A stretch of 64,000 nucleotides of DNA from Hepsetus odoe. Its lineage: Eukaryota; Chordata; Actinopteri; Characiformes; Hepsetidae. Position numbers and translations under genes: made by a program. Below are positions 11,601-25,209 of the stretch, one piece after another (the first letter of the stretch is position 1; each line of letters starts with the position of its first letter). The stretch spans positions 10,027,502 through 10,091,501 of the forward strand of contig CM029372.1 in NCBI GenBank assembly GCA_017165825.1, written 5' to 3'. Below the pieces are notes generated by a model that saw only the letters and a program-made list of their open reading frames with translations, ran no database searches and had not been told where the DNA came from.

Positions 11601-13065
11601 ATGAATGAAGGGAACGAGAGAGAGAGCCATGTAGCTAGCACTAGATTATCTAGTATTATCTGTTAAGGCGTTAAAGCGTAGATAAAGGGTAAATAAATAT
11701 TAATATCTTCATGGAGCAAAACTCTTAAACAGTTACACACTATGGTATACCCTGAATATTGGTCTTTGGTATTCATCCTCTATTTTGCTTTTAAACTAAA
11801 ACCATGCTGTACATTTCTGTGTTTTGACCAAAACTTGTGCTGCAAGGCTCAAGGAAATGTTGACAGTGTTTCAGAAAACCTTGACTAACCTAACAGGTGC
11901 TTTAAAACTGTACTAGAGGTTGGAGAGTGTGACTTTTTCCCTGCAGCATATGCAGAATCTCATGTTTATAGTTGACAAAATTTTTGATAAGAGCTGGTGT
12001 GTGTGTGTGTGTGTGCGCGTGCGTGTGTGTGTGTGCGTGCGTGCGTGCATGCGTTTAGTGTTTGACCACTTGCAGCTCAGCCTCTGTCGGTGCTAATTAG
12101 GCAGCATGAAATGTGATTGATTAAAAAGAGGCGTCTGCTCGTTAGGCAGATCGAGTGGAGCATCTTCACTCACACGTTTGGAGTCGCTCACTTTGTTTGG
12201 AGCTAATTGATTCCTGCTTCATTCTATGCTTGTAATGCAAGCTGGAAAACCGGGTCAATCATTTGGACATGTGTGTGTGTGTGTGTGTGTGTAGGAAGAC
12301 TGAGTTGTGTTTGGAGTGTTGTGCTCTTTGAGAATATTGGTGAGTGAGAGTGAGTGAGATATTGGTAACAAGAGTGTGGCAAGCTTCATACTTCAATACT
12401 GAAAACCAACCAGATGGAAAAATCAGAAAGTGCGTTTTTCATAGAATTGCAGCTCTCTGTGTTGCACCTGTGTTGCATGTCAGCTCTGTCTAAAGACTGC
12501 GCTTTGATGGGTAGATGACCACTGTGCTTTGTAGGGCACTTCAGGAGACCCTAAAGTGATAGTTCAGTGAAACTTTTGAGTGCCACCAAATGGCAAACGT
12601 AGTCAATCATCCGAGACATGTTTGATGTCCACCAACTTATCTTTCTTTATTTTGCAGCTAAGGAAGTTACTGTTGTCTATAACAAAGCAGCCAAATTAAT
12701 AGGATAATCTTTCAATATTCAGATAACTACTGCATTCAGAACAAAAACGTATTATTTTTGTACTGAAAGTTAAATTGTTAGTCCACCTGCAGTGCATGGC
12801 TTTGGACTGCTTCATACTGTCCAGATTGGACAATCTAGCTACAGGCTGGTTTGTTAAAGCTAGCCCAACAGACACAAGCTTAGCAAACCAGTCTCAATAT
12901 GATGAGGTATAATGAGATGTATGTGTGCATCCCTACAATAGGCCTGATGATTAGCTCCTGTTCTAAAACTAAATACACAAACTCCATATTCTAGAATGTC
13001 TAGAATAATCAACTACACAGAAAAAAACTTTGATCAGCACAACTCTAACTGCTGAGTATGTGCAT

Positions 13066-13104
<39 letters not shown>

Positions 13105-16100
13105 TGTGTGTTTGTGTGTGTGTGAGAGAGAGAGAGAAAGACAGAGAGAGAGACAGAGATTTTTCATCCTCAGCTGTGGTTCCCCTAGCTTTCCTTTTAG
13201 CACCTCTTTTACAAGGAGAGAGTGAGATGGAGAGTGTTATGAGGGTTTTTGACAGCTTAAGACGCAAAAATGTGTTGATCTGATTGATTAAGGAGCGACC
13301 AATATGTTTCATTTCTTCAGTGTTGATACCGATACCATCCATCTGCGCATTCGTCCAAGATCTGATCCTACTTCATGATGAAGGTGATTTGATGAAGGTG
13401 ATTTAACCTTTGCCTGTGCTCAGTGGGTTTAAGGTGGAGAAGCATCCTGGACGGGCCGTCAGTCAATCACAGTCGACACACTCACACAGTCACTCTTAGT
13501 ATAAATAAGACTCACACGGTCACTCTTAGGGGGTATTTAAGCATCTCCAGTTCATCTGACATGCATGTCTTTGGACTGTGGGAGGAAACTGAAGACTGGG
13601 AGATTCCAGGATGGCACCAGTGAACAGCGATGTGTGGAGTGAAACTCTTCAGAGACTTTCTCCTGGACAGTTCCTCTTTTTGTTCTGGTCTTTACTTTTT
13701 CATCCAGTTTTCTTTGCTATGACGCTTGCTGCCATAAGAAATTACTCCTCACACATTCTGTTGTCCTGTGTCTTAATGTTTTGTAGTTTTGTAGAAATTG
13801 TACAGTTTGCATTTATTTTTAGTTAGTATTTAGTGTACTATTGCTCTTTCTTGAGTGTGTTTCTTTGCACTGTTGCATTAAATGTTGAGCATCTGAAAGA
13901 TTCTGTGAAACAGTGCTATCCAGGCCCCCAGTGTGCTGGCCCAAAACCAGTACTCAGTATTAGTAGTCACAGAGCCCTGTAACTGATATTAGGAACCAAT
14001 ATACTGTACTGTGTTGTTTTTGCTTCTGCGTTTAAAATGACTTTTTCACTTTTTATTGTTTTTATTGTGATGAAACCTGTCAGAAAAAGTAAATGTCTCT
14101 AAATACTTTTTTTGTCATCTTTTTCATACTTCCATTAACAGGAGATCAGTCTTTGGCACTGCTGTGAAGAAAAACTGGTCCTTTTATTATTATTTTTTTT
14201 AATGTTTTCATTTCAGTCAGTTGGAATATTTTGCTTTTTTCAAGTTTTTTATTTTTCTTGTCATATGCAACAATATGACCAATCCGGTCTAAAATTATGG
14301 ATATATTTTTGTCATTCAGACAGAGACTTGCTCTTGTGCTTTCTATCACTTTCCTACTGCATAGCCCAGATGGGCTTGTGCTTCAGATCATGGGCTGCTG
14401 AGCAGACATTCTCCTTTAGTGCTTTCTGGTAAAGGGCTGAATTCATCCATTTCTCTATAACGGCAGGTCACCCAGCATGATGTTCGTGTTTTGGAAAGCT
14501 GTATTAACTTTATGCCAGATATAACAGAACCCATAATGATTTTGATTCTTCAGTCTACATTAAATTATCACAAAGGTTTTGGGAGTAATCAATGTGTTTT
14601 GTCCAATCTAAAATATTAGATGAGTCTTTTTGTACCCTTATGATTGTCTCCTTGCCAGTCTCCAATGGATCGGAAGATTGTGGATTCAATCCCCTTACCA
14701 GTAGGTTGCCCTGAGGTACCCTTGAACAAGGTACTGTCCCTGTCACTGCTCCCTGGGTGCTTTCATAGCTGCCCCCTGATGCATGGTGTTTGTGTGCATG
14801 GGTTAAAAGCAGGGGTCCAATTTCGTGGGGTTCACTGTGTGCTGTGCTGTGACCTCACAATGACGAGGGCAGTCACTCTCACCTTCGCTTTTCAATGGAC
14901 ACCATTTCTTGCCCAGTGTCTTTCTGTTGGTATCATGAACATTGACATTAACTAAGCTGAGAAAGAAACCTGCTTCATAAATTTGGGTAATTGATCACTT
15001 CTCTGATGTGTTTTGGAATAATTTTCAAGGCTGCTGCCTGCACAGCTACTACACAGCTGAGTGTGGGCATATATCTGCTCTAGCCTCAATTACTCGCTCT
15101 AATGGCTTTCATACCAATTGCTGGTGGAAAGGAAATCAGAACGTGCTTTTCGAGAAGATGTATGACCTTCTCTGGGCATCCAAGGGGACTGCAGCTCCAT
15201 GTAGTTTTTACTAACATCCAGCTCCCAGGAAAAGCTTTGAAGGATATCTGAAAACATGCTTTATTGTAGCCACACGCCCAGAGGGGCTATTGAATTGTAG
15301 AACAGTATAGCAGAGGAGTCTGGTTTCATCACCCCTGACTGGAGATGAACATGAGAGAGAAGAACAGACCAGTGGCTAGACAACTGGGGTTGCTCAGGGC
15401 TCCTGAGCAAACTCAACTGAACTCAAGCCAAGTAGAAGGGGGGGGGGTGCATAAAACATAAAACATTTACATAAATTACATTTTGATAAGATTGAACTTT
15501 AAGTCAGATTCGGAGAGCATAGATTTTAGCGAATATTAAAACACATATGTACATAAAAGTCTCAGATAGACATACAAACACCTGCCTAATTAGATTCATT
15601 TACATTAGAACTTTTTGCATCCCATCAATTCTTATACATTGTGTGGGACCTAGGCATTGCAAATCAATAGGATCAATTGCAAAGTTTTTGTCTGATGAAT
15701 GTAAAAGTACAGGCAGTATTTAATAACCTTTTGTAGTCGTATATCTCTAGCTGTAGTGCCAGGCACCTTCAGTTTGGTAAGAATGTCAGAGTTTAACCTC
15801 AATGGAACTGGGTGGTAATGGGTCCAATGGTTCTAAAAACCATTCTGAAGACAGTCTTGCCTGTAGGAGCAACCTGGGAATAACCTTAAACAAAGCTTTG
15901 GTGTCAGTCCAACATTTAGGACTAGAATGAAAAAAGGGAGCTATTCATTAAGAGCTGATTATAATCCTTCTAAATCGTAATGACACACTGTAAAAGATTA
16001 CTCTTTAAGTACATTTTTTAAACATTTCTTCTGCGTCAAGGGCTGGTCTCGGGCATGGATTAAGCCTGGCCTTGAACTAAATTGTAAAGCCAGTGGCGAT

Positions 16101-19045
16101 GTATTATTGGAAGGGCTTTTTAGTGAGCTTTAGGTCTAATCTGGGTCTTGGAAACTGGTGCTGAAAAAGCCAGATCTTTGAAAAAAATTTGGCCATACAG
16201 CCTGAGCCTATGATTGCCTCTGTGTTATTATCTCAGTCAGTGATTCCTTACATAGCAACAGGAAAACACAAAAAGGCAGAATAGCCCAACTTCACAGCCA
16301 TTTGTGAGCACAGAAACAGGTGCCTGTGTGGTGAATTAGCTCTGCGTGTGGCCCAGGTCAAATCAGACGCCTGCAGGCTTAAATATCACTCATTTCGTAG
16401 TGTCGTCAGTCTGCTGGTGGAACCTGTTCTCCCTGCTCTCTCTCCAGCTCTCACTCCCTACATATGACTCTGTCAGACTTCACATCCCCCCTGCGTCATG
16501 GCTGGGTGTCGGGGGGTTGCGTGGACTGGTATTAAATCCTTAATGAAGTCTGGTGAAACAGACCTGCCATGCATGCGTGTGTGTGTGTGTGCGTGTGAAA
16601 GAGAGAGTGAGAGAGCACAGTGTGTGGGGATAATTGCATCCTGTCTAGAGATGGGAGAGAACCTTCTGTTCTGGGTGCCACTGTTTGATATGAGAGAGCC
16701 ATTACTACAGGCCTTTAATGGAGGCAGTGGGTGATGAAGAGAATTACTCCAGAGCTGTTTTTTAATAGAGGCACAATGCTGTGCTTTTGCCCAAGAGTGA
16801 CGTAAGATTCCCACGGGGCAAGCAAACCTATTCCAACATTAATAATTACACCAAATTCACTTGATTTGTTTAAAGGAAACTAGGCTTTGCAGTGAATTAG
16901 CAGCCAATTTACCTGAAGTCACCTTGAGGATTAATTACATCGTTGATAGCTTTCTGTAATTTCAACTCCCTTTTCAACACTGGCAGCTTCTCATGGTGAT
17001 GTGGATTTCATGCGGAAGGCAGCTGGCAGTTTTGCTTGTGATTTTATTCATAGTATTAAAGTTGAAGGGGATTTTTTATATGGAATCTGCTACAGCGAAA
17101 AGGCAACTTCACCACGATTGCATCATCAGCGGTCTGCATTTTTGCAAATAAATATTACCTTTACATCCTACTTAGCATTTTTGCATTTTAAAATGACCTG
17201 CAACTTTTCTCCATCCCTTTGTGTTTTAGGATGATTGAGGATGAGGATAAACTAAAAAATAGATTGTCTATAATGGTCATAAGGCAGGCCAATCATAGGC
17301 ATCTGCTTGCTTACATGTTCAAGGCTGGGCAGTAAACTTTCACTTTCATAAGACATTTACACACCTTGGACCTTCTGTGCCATTTGACCATATCAGTTTC
17401 ATGTCTCGTTTCATTCCTCTCTGAAACCTGCTCTTTTCATTTCCATTTTAAGAAACATTGTAAGGGGGCAGCGGTGGCCTAGGGGGTGTTGGCCATGATC
17501 GGAGGATCGGGGGTTCGAACCCCTTCCCAATAGGTTGCCCTTTGGTACCCTTGAGCAAGGTGCCGTCCCCGTCATGCACCTCCCTGCGATGGGCTGGCGA
17601 CCTGTCCTATGTTACATTCCATAATCAGCCTAAGTGAAGTTCATTAAGTGACCCCTTGATGGGTTATGTAATTAGTCAACATAACAGTGAGGTCATGTAA
17701 TTGCCTAAAGGAAATTGTGATTCTTTAAACAGTGTAAGAAGGGCCAGTAAATATATTAATATTTTGGGAGAAATATTCATTTTGGACCGTGACATCCCAA
17801 CTACATCTGTGCATGACAGCAGATTTCATTCATATTACTTTACAAGTTGGCAAGCTACGTATGTTTATTTTTGTCTCGCTTATATTTAGATGTTCTTGGG
17901 TTATGTACACCAAAAGAGATTCAAACAGAATAACGGCAGTGTCTGCAAAAAATGCAATGTTCAGTACAATATTTTAAAAGAAAAAAAAACAATTTAAAGG
18001 ACACAATGATTTTTGCGTGATTTTACCTACCGGCCCGTAACCCACTGAAAAAAAGAGCATTAGGTGCCATTATACACTTTGTAGATGATTATGTCCATTA
18101 AGGACCATAGAGGGTTACCTTCAAATATTATCATAAAACGTAAACCGAGGACATTAAAATTACATTACCATTAAAATCCAGTACAAACCAAAGTACAAAA
18201 GATATTTTAATTACAATTGGATTATCTTACTGTCACTAGTAAAAAATACATTATCTTTCAATTTGCATATGTTAAAGAGCAGGACATGATGTTTATATTC
18301 ACATATGGCGACTGCAATAGCTGGCAAAGCTGGGGCTGGTTTACTTACATTGTAAGTACTTACATTTACTTACTTGCAGTACAAATAATAAAACTGCACC
18401 TATCTCACATCTGATCAAAGACCAGTTCTTATTTAAAAATAACTTAAAACTGAATGAATTAAACTGAATACCTATGTAAAAAAGAAAAAGTAAATCATTT
18501 TAAAAAGCTGTAAAACAGAGGGACTGTATATGTCTGTGCTGGAAGCGATTCCATCCTTTTGTTAGCAAAATGACCAAAAAGCATCCCAGTCTTTATTTGG
18601 TTCGAATATGGGAACACCTTGCTGAGTTCTGCAGTTAGTGGTAGCATTGATAGTAAGAGCTTGATATTTAATATTTAATTTTTAAATATGTTGAATTGTC
18701 TCTGTGCAAACAAGATTAGCATATACTGGGGCAGCGGTGGCCAAATTGGAAGATTGTGGGTTTGATTCCCTCACCAGTTGGTTGCCCTGAGGTACCCTTG
18801 AGCAAGGTACCGTCCCTGTCACTGCTCCCTTGGCGCTTTCAATAGCTGCCCCCTGTTGCACGGGTGTGTATGGGTGAAACGCAGAGGTTGAATTTCATTG
18901 TGTTGTGCTGTGCTGCGTTTCACAATGACAGGGGTAGTCACTTTCACTGCTCTATGCATTATCATTAACACAAGAATTTCAGTATGTGTGTCTGAGAGAC
19001 ATGAGTTTTAAACCACGCAACAAACGCTAAAATAACCCACACCCA

Positions 19046-19091
<46 letters not shown>

Positions 19092-22000
19092 TGCTGTTGA
19101 ATGCTAATGGGTTAATATTTGTGTGCTCTCAGTACAAGCCATTGTATCTTTTGCTGAATCTATGATGGATATTATTGGGTGTATTGGTTGTGTAAGTGTC
19201 AACAACGTGGTGTTCTATTTTTGTGAACAACTCAGAGAATAATAATTACATAATTAAATAAATTATCTACTTAATGAACCTTGAAGCTGGAATTGCATGA
19301 GACAAGGCAGGGATGCCCAGTTGCAGTCGTGGAGGACCAGAGAACAACATGGAGCACAGTTGTTTTCGCTGATCTGTCAAACCAAATAAATAACCATTGG
19401 ACTGCATCCCTCCAGGACCAGCGCTAGGCATCGCCAGTATAACATAACTTTACAACATGTCCCATCTCTCCATGAAGGCCAAGGCCAATAGTCACCAACC
19501 CACTCTAGCCTGGTCTGTTCAACTCCAACCGCACCCGAAATATTTGTATCTGGTGATCAGTCTTCTGAAGAGACGGATTAATTGGATTAGTTTGGGCAGA
19601 TTAGAATTAGAATTTAAGCATTCAGAAAGAAATTGGAGAACCCCAAGAGGAGAGTTGGTGACCACTGGCCAATACAGTCAATGAAGACTGCATTATTCCT
19701 GGCTCTGCTTCTACCTTTCCATCACATTACGCCTGCTAAGCTCATTGACTGCGGCTCTACCCTGATTGGTTAATGTTCTAATGAGCTCTGCATCAATTTG
19801 GGGGGATTGTGAAGCCTGCTTGGCAGAGGTGACTGAGTGGATTAGGGCTCTGCACCAGGAGCCAGAACATGTTAGACCAGGAGGGTTGGGGTGTTTGATC
19901 CCAGGATGAGCAGCAGGGATGTTGATGTAATGCAAGAAGAATCAAGTGTCCTTCCTCTGAGCACTGCCACTGAGCACATATGTGCAAATATGTGCATGTT
20001 TTTAATGATTTGCTCCAAGACAGACTGATCAGGGGTTCTACCATGTGTGCACAACCTTCTCGATCTCAAATGCTATTTTTATATTTAAAGGACACCTATT
20101 ATATCTTTTTCTTGTTTTTATGGGGTCCCCTTTTGATGTTTCTGAAGACAGTTACATACCAAAAACTGCTAAAAAAAATAAATTAAATAAAATTATTTTC
20201 TTATTAAAAACGAAAAAGCAGTTTTTATTGGAGTTCCCAGTCCAGGGTGTTTCTTCACGTTTCGCCTTATGAGAGCAAGTATAGGCTCCAGCAGCACTCA
20301 AAACCCTAATCATGATAAGTAGTTAGGTTAATGAAGGACTTGTATTACAGTATTTTTAAGGGTCATACAGTGCTGTGCAAATGTTTTAGGCAGGTGTGGA
20401 AAAAATGCTGTAAACAAAGAATGCTTTCAAAAATGGAAGTGTTAATCATTTACTTTCATCAATCAACAAAATGCAGTGAATGAACAAAAGAGAATCTAAA
20501 TCAAATCAATATTTGGTGTGACCACCCTTTGCCTTCAAATCAGCATAAATTCTTCTAGGTACACTTGCACACAGTTTTTGAAGGAACTCGGCTGGTAGGT
20601 TGTTCCAAACATCTTGGAGAACTAACCACAGATCTTCTGTGGATGTAGGCTTCCTCACATCCTTCTGTCTCTTCATGTAATCCAGACACACTGGATGATG
20701 TTGAGATCAGGGCTCTGTGGGGGCCAGAAGAACTGATGCTGGTTTGAAGGTAAAAGGTAGAAACACTAAATATTGATTTGATTTAGATTTTTCTTTTGTT
20801 CGCTCATTTTGCATTTTGTAAATTGATAGAAATGAACAATCATTATTTATATTTCTGAAAGCATTCTTTGTTTACAGCATTTTTCCACACCTGCCTACAA
20901 CTTTTGCACGTTACTATATAAGTAAGTGACCTCAGGTGGTCTAGTGGTTAGGGACTAAGCCCCAGGATCCAAACAGACCAGTAGGTTGCCCTTTGTTACC
21001 CTTCAGCGAGGTACCGTCCCCATCACTACTCACTGGGCACTTTAAATAGCTGTCCCCTGCTGCACGGTGAGTATGGGTGAAATGCACAGGAAGCATTTTA
21101 GCATGTCTCACTGTGTACTGTGCTGTGTTTCACAATGACAGTCAGTCACTTTCACTTATGTTGTGTAACATATGTTACTAGACATCATGTAACTATATGA
21201 CATCAACCAGGTAAGATGTCTATTTTAAGGAAAAAAAAAAAAAACATTTAAACTCGGCAGCTTAGATTCCACATATGGACCATATGGACTGTGGCTTATA
21301 CTGTAAATGTTCCATCCATCTGTCCATGCTATATCTTAACTTCTTAGCCCAACTAGTGTCACATGAGGGGTTGGATGGGTCGAGCGGGGTTTGCATACAT
21401 GCAATAATTATACTTGAAGATAAGTTTTTCATCATATATGTCCTTTAAGAGGCATTTTTAGCGACTTCTATTAATTATTCAGTAACTGCACTGAAGGTAA
21501 TAAGTGAGAAATGGAAGTGTGGTCCTGCAACCTTTTCAAGAGGTTAGATATGACCCTGCCTGCTCCAAAAAATAAACAAATGATAATTTTTTGGGTAATA
21601 TGAGGTCATGTGTATGAGGACTGCTTAAGCGAATGAAGTTGCCCTAATTAGTATGCATTTGGTGTGTGTTTAATTTGTGCATATTTGTCTAGGGCTGCTG
21701 TGTGTGTGGGGGGGGGTAGTAACAAGGTGAGTGGGATATTAGCTCATGCACTGCAAGCAAACACAGCTGGGAGTGATCAAAGTGGCTTCTCTCTCTCACT
21801 CTTTCTTTCTCTATCTCTCTCACTCCTTCTGCTGCCTCAGATGTCAGTCATTTCTGAGCAGTTTGCAAGAAAGAGGGGAATTCATCATCCCTTCTGTTTG
21901 TCATTCTGTCTGCACATTGCTTTTTATCACAGGCTTTAATAATGCGCTGGCCTTTTTTTGCATGTCTTGAATCTGATCATAAAATTGTTATAATCTGCTC

Positions 22001-23833
22001 ATTTGCTTTATCTTTCCTCTCACAGTCAAATGAATAATTCCATTCCATTCTGTTCTATTCTATTCTATTCTAAGCAATAACAGTATTCCCTTCTTATCTC
22101 TTGTTATAGTCATTGCACCTTTAAGTCACTGCTAATTTATTTTTTTCCATTTCAATCAATCCATACTTCAGATGGCTCTGGGCTTAGCTTTAGGTGCATT
22201 CTGTCAAAGAGACTGTTCAATATATTTTTTCAAAATGCCCAATAGTTCTTATCTCATAGTCACTGGACCTCTTCTATTCTGTTCTGTTCTATTCTATTCT
22301 GTTCTGCTCTGCTCTGCTCTGCTCTGCTCTGTTCTGTTCTATTCTGTTCTATTCTATTCTATTCTATTCTATTCTGTACTATTCTGTTCTGTTCTATTCT
22401 ATTCTATACTATTCTGTTCTGTTCTGTTCTGTTCTAATCTGGTCTGTTCTATTCTATTCTATTCTGTTCTGTTCTATTCTATTCTGTTCTGTTCCATTCT
22501 AATCTGGTCTGTTCTATTCTATTCTATTCTGGTCTGTTCTATTCTGTTCTGTTCTGTTCCATTCTAATCTGGTCTGTTCTATTCTATTCTATTCTGTTCT
22601 GTTCTATTCTATTCTGTTCTGTTCCATTCTATTCTGGTCTGTTCTATTCTATTCTGTTCTGTTCTGTTCTGTTCTGTTCTATTCTGTTCTATTCTGTTCT
22701 GTTCTGTTCTGTTCTATTCTGTTCTATTCTGTTCTGTTCTGTTCTATTCTATTCTGTTCTATTCTGTTCTGTTCCATTCTATTCTGGTCTGTTCTGTGCT
22801 ATTCTATTCTATTCTGTTCTATTCTGTTCTATTCTATTCTGTTCTGTTCTATTCTGTTCTATTCTCTTCAGTTCTATTCTATTCTTTTCTATTCAGTTCA
22901 GTTCTGTTCTATTCTATTCTGTTCTATTTTTCCGGTGAAACTTCTTTGGCTGTCAAGGGAATTTCACTTGAATGGTTTAAGCATCGGAGCACTTGTTTAA
23001 GTGGTGGCTTTCAGCAGTTTCTATCTTCCTCTATTCCATTCCCTCTTTCTCACTCTCCCTCCCTCTTCCTCTAGTCGTACGCCACGAACAAATACAAACG
23101 TGTTGGACATTGTTGAGTTTTACAATATGACACGAAGTGCGGCTATGTTAATGGTCTGGCACACCAAGCTGACATCACACGTGGCTCATTTGTCAGCTTT
23201 GTCTAGGCCTGGATACATTTGGGAGAGTCGATGAGTCAGTCTGCTGTTGGGAATTTTGTTATGCCATCTTGAAATATGTGCCCAAAGCAGCAGTCAGCTC
23301 AGAGCTACAGTGACAGCACAGAAGAGCCTGAACGTACTTGTAATGCTTATTATCCTGTTTGTCTTTTTGTGGATCGGTGAAGCTAAAAAAAGCACTGTTA
23401 GTCAACGAAGACCACAGAATGAGATAGATTTAAATACTTGCATGGTTGTGTCTATTTATACAATTACACTGTTTTGGGTCACTGTGACTTGAAGTGTTAA
23501 CAGGTAACAGAATAGAGGGATAGATAAAATGAGCAAGAGAGAGCGGGACTGGCAAGTAGACCAAATAAGACAGGACAGGGTGGTATGCCTTTGAAGTCAA
23601 TGCTGGAGAGGGATGATCAGGGCTGGAAAATGAGGGGGGGGGCTAAAGAGGGAATAAATGAAGAGATTCACTCCTGACTGCTCTGTCCTTCTGAGAATTC
23701 CCCTAAAAGCAGTGTTTGCTTCATAAAAGGGAGTGAATCCAACGGAGAGACCAGACTGCTTTTTTTGCCACTGTGTCTGGTGTCATTGCCTGTAGCTAGG
23801 TGTGTGTGTGCATGCGTGTGTGCCCTCGTATAC

Positions 23834-23883
<50 letters not shown>

Positions 23884-23937
23884 TTCTGCCTTTGCTTGCA
23901 GCTGATTTTGTTACTAAATTGTCATCTCTCTCTTACA

Positions 23938-24020
<83 letters not shown>

Positions 24021-24472
24021 GAAATCCCTTCTTGTTTTAAAGAGAGCCCTTTGAGAATATCTGTCACTCATCTTTTTCCTCGCCTGCAAGCCTCATGACA
24101 CTCTGTTGCTTTCCCTCGCTCTACTTCTTTCATTGCCACAGTCAGTCTTTTCCTCCTTCTCTTTCCCTCCTTCCCTCACTTGCTCACATACTCACTCACT
24201 CTCTCACTCCCTCTCTTTTCCCTCATGTTATTCTACATGCTATTTTAAACCCCTCCTCTCCTCTGTGCTTCCACTCATTTCTCTCTCTTTCACCCTCTCT
24301 CTTTCTCTCTGTATTCCCCTTTTTCTTTTTCTCTTTCTCTCTCTCTCCATCTTTCTAAAAATTTGATGATGCTGTTTAATGATAGATGAGCTGCCCTTGA
24401 TAGCTTGTTCTTGCCTGTCAGAAACTGAGACTGCACTGCATTGCCAGGATCGACTGTTTGTAAGTACAACAC

Positions 24473-24522
<50 letters not shown>

Positions 24523-25172
24523 TTATAGACATGTGCCAATGTAGGCTGCGTGTGAACAGGCCTTTTTTGCTGATTCACAGATAAGTGGTCATTTTTTTCT
24601 TGTTAGCAAATATGTTGTTGGAATGTGTGAGAGTGTGTCTGTGCATAAAAGCGTGCTGTTATAGCACATTCAACACTGCATTGCATTATCTCAGTTACAT
24701 GTGATATACTATGTGGAATTTCTTTCTCTTAGTTATTGGACTCATCTCTTGTGTTTTCCAATCCAAAATCACAAATATGCAATTGTTAGGAGAGTGATTA
24801 TGTACTATTCCTACCCTTCCTAGTGTGGAGGTCAACTGTTGACCCAGGTCAAATAGGTTTTGCCCTTCGTCATTTCCATAAAACATCATCAAACCTCATT
24901 CATATACATGCAGTTTAATGTTAACAAATTCCTATGAAACCACAGCAGATCAGTCTGTCCGATGTATTGCCAGCAAGGTCAGAATTGTTGAAGTACATGT
25001 TTGCTTCGTATTGTGGACATGGTATATGCCCCTGGCTGGGAATCATAACATATCTGTCAGCATAACATTTGCTGAACACAAGCAAAATCTAAATGGCAAT
25101 AGCAGCAACAGAAGCACTTTCCACATTAAATGAGGTTGTTAAGTGTGAGAGATGATGATTTAAATGGTTTTT

Positions 25173-25209
<37 letters not shown>

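Noticed and set aside
22172..23074. Long frames reading LFYSVLFYSILF
   Set aside because: They are translations of the TTCTR pentanucleotide array, not a protein.
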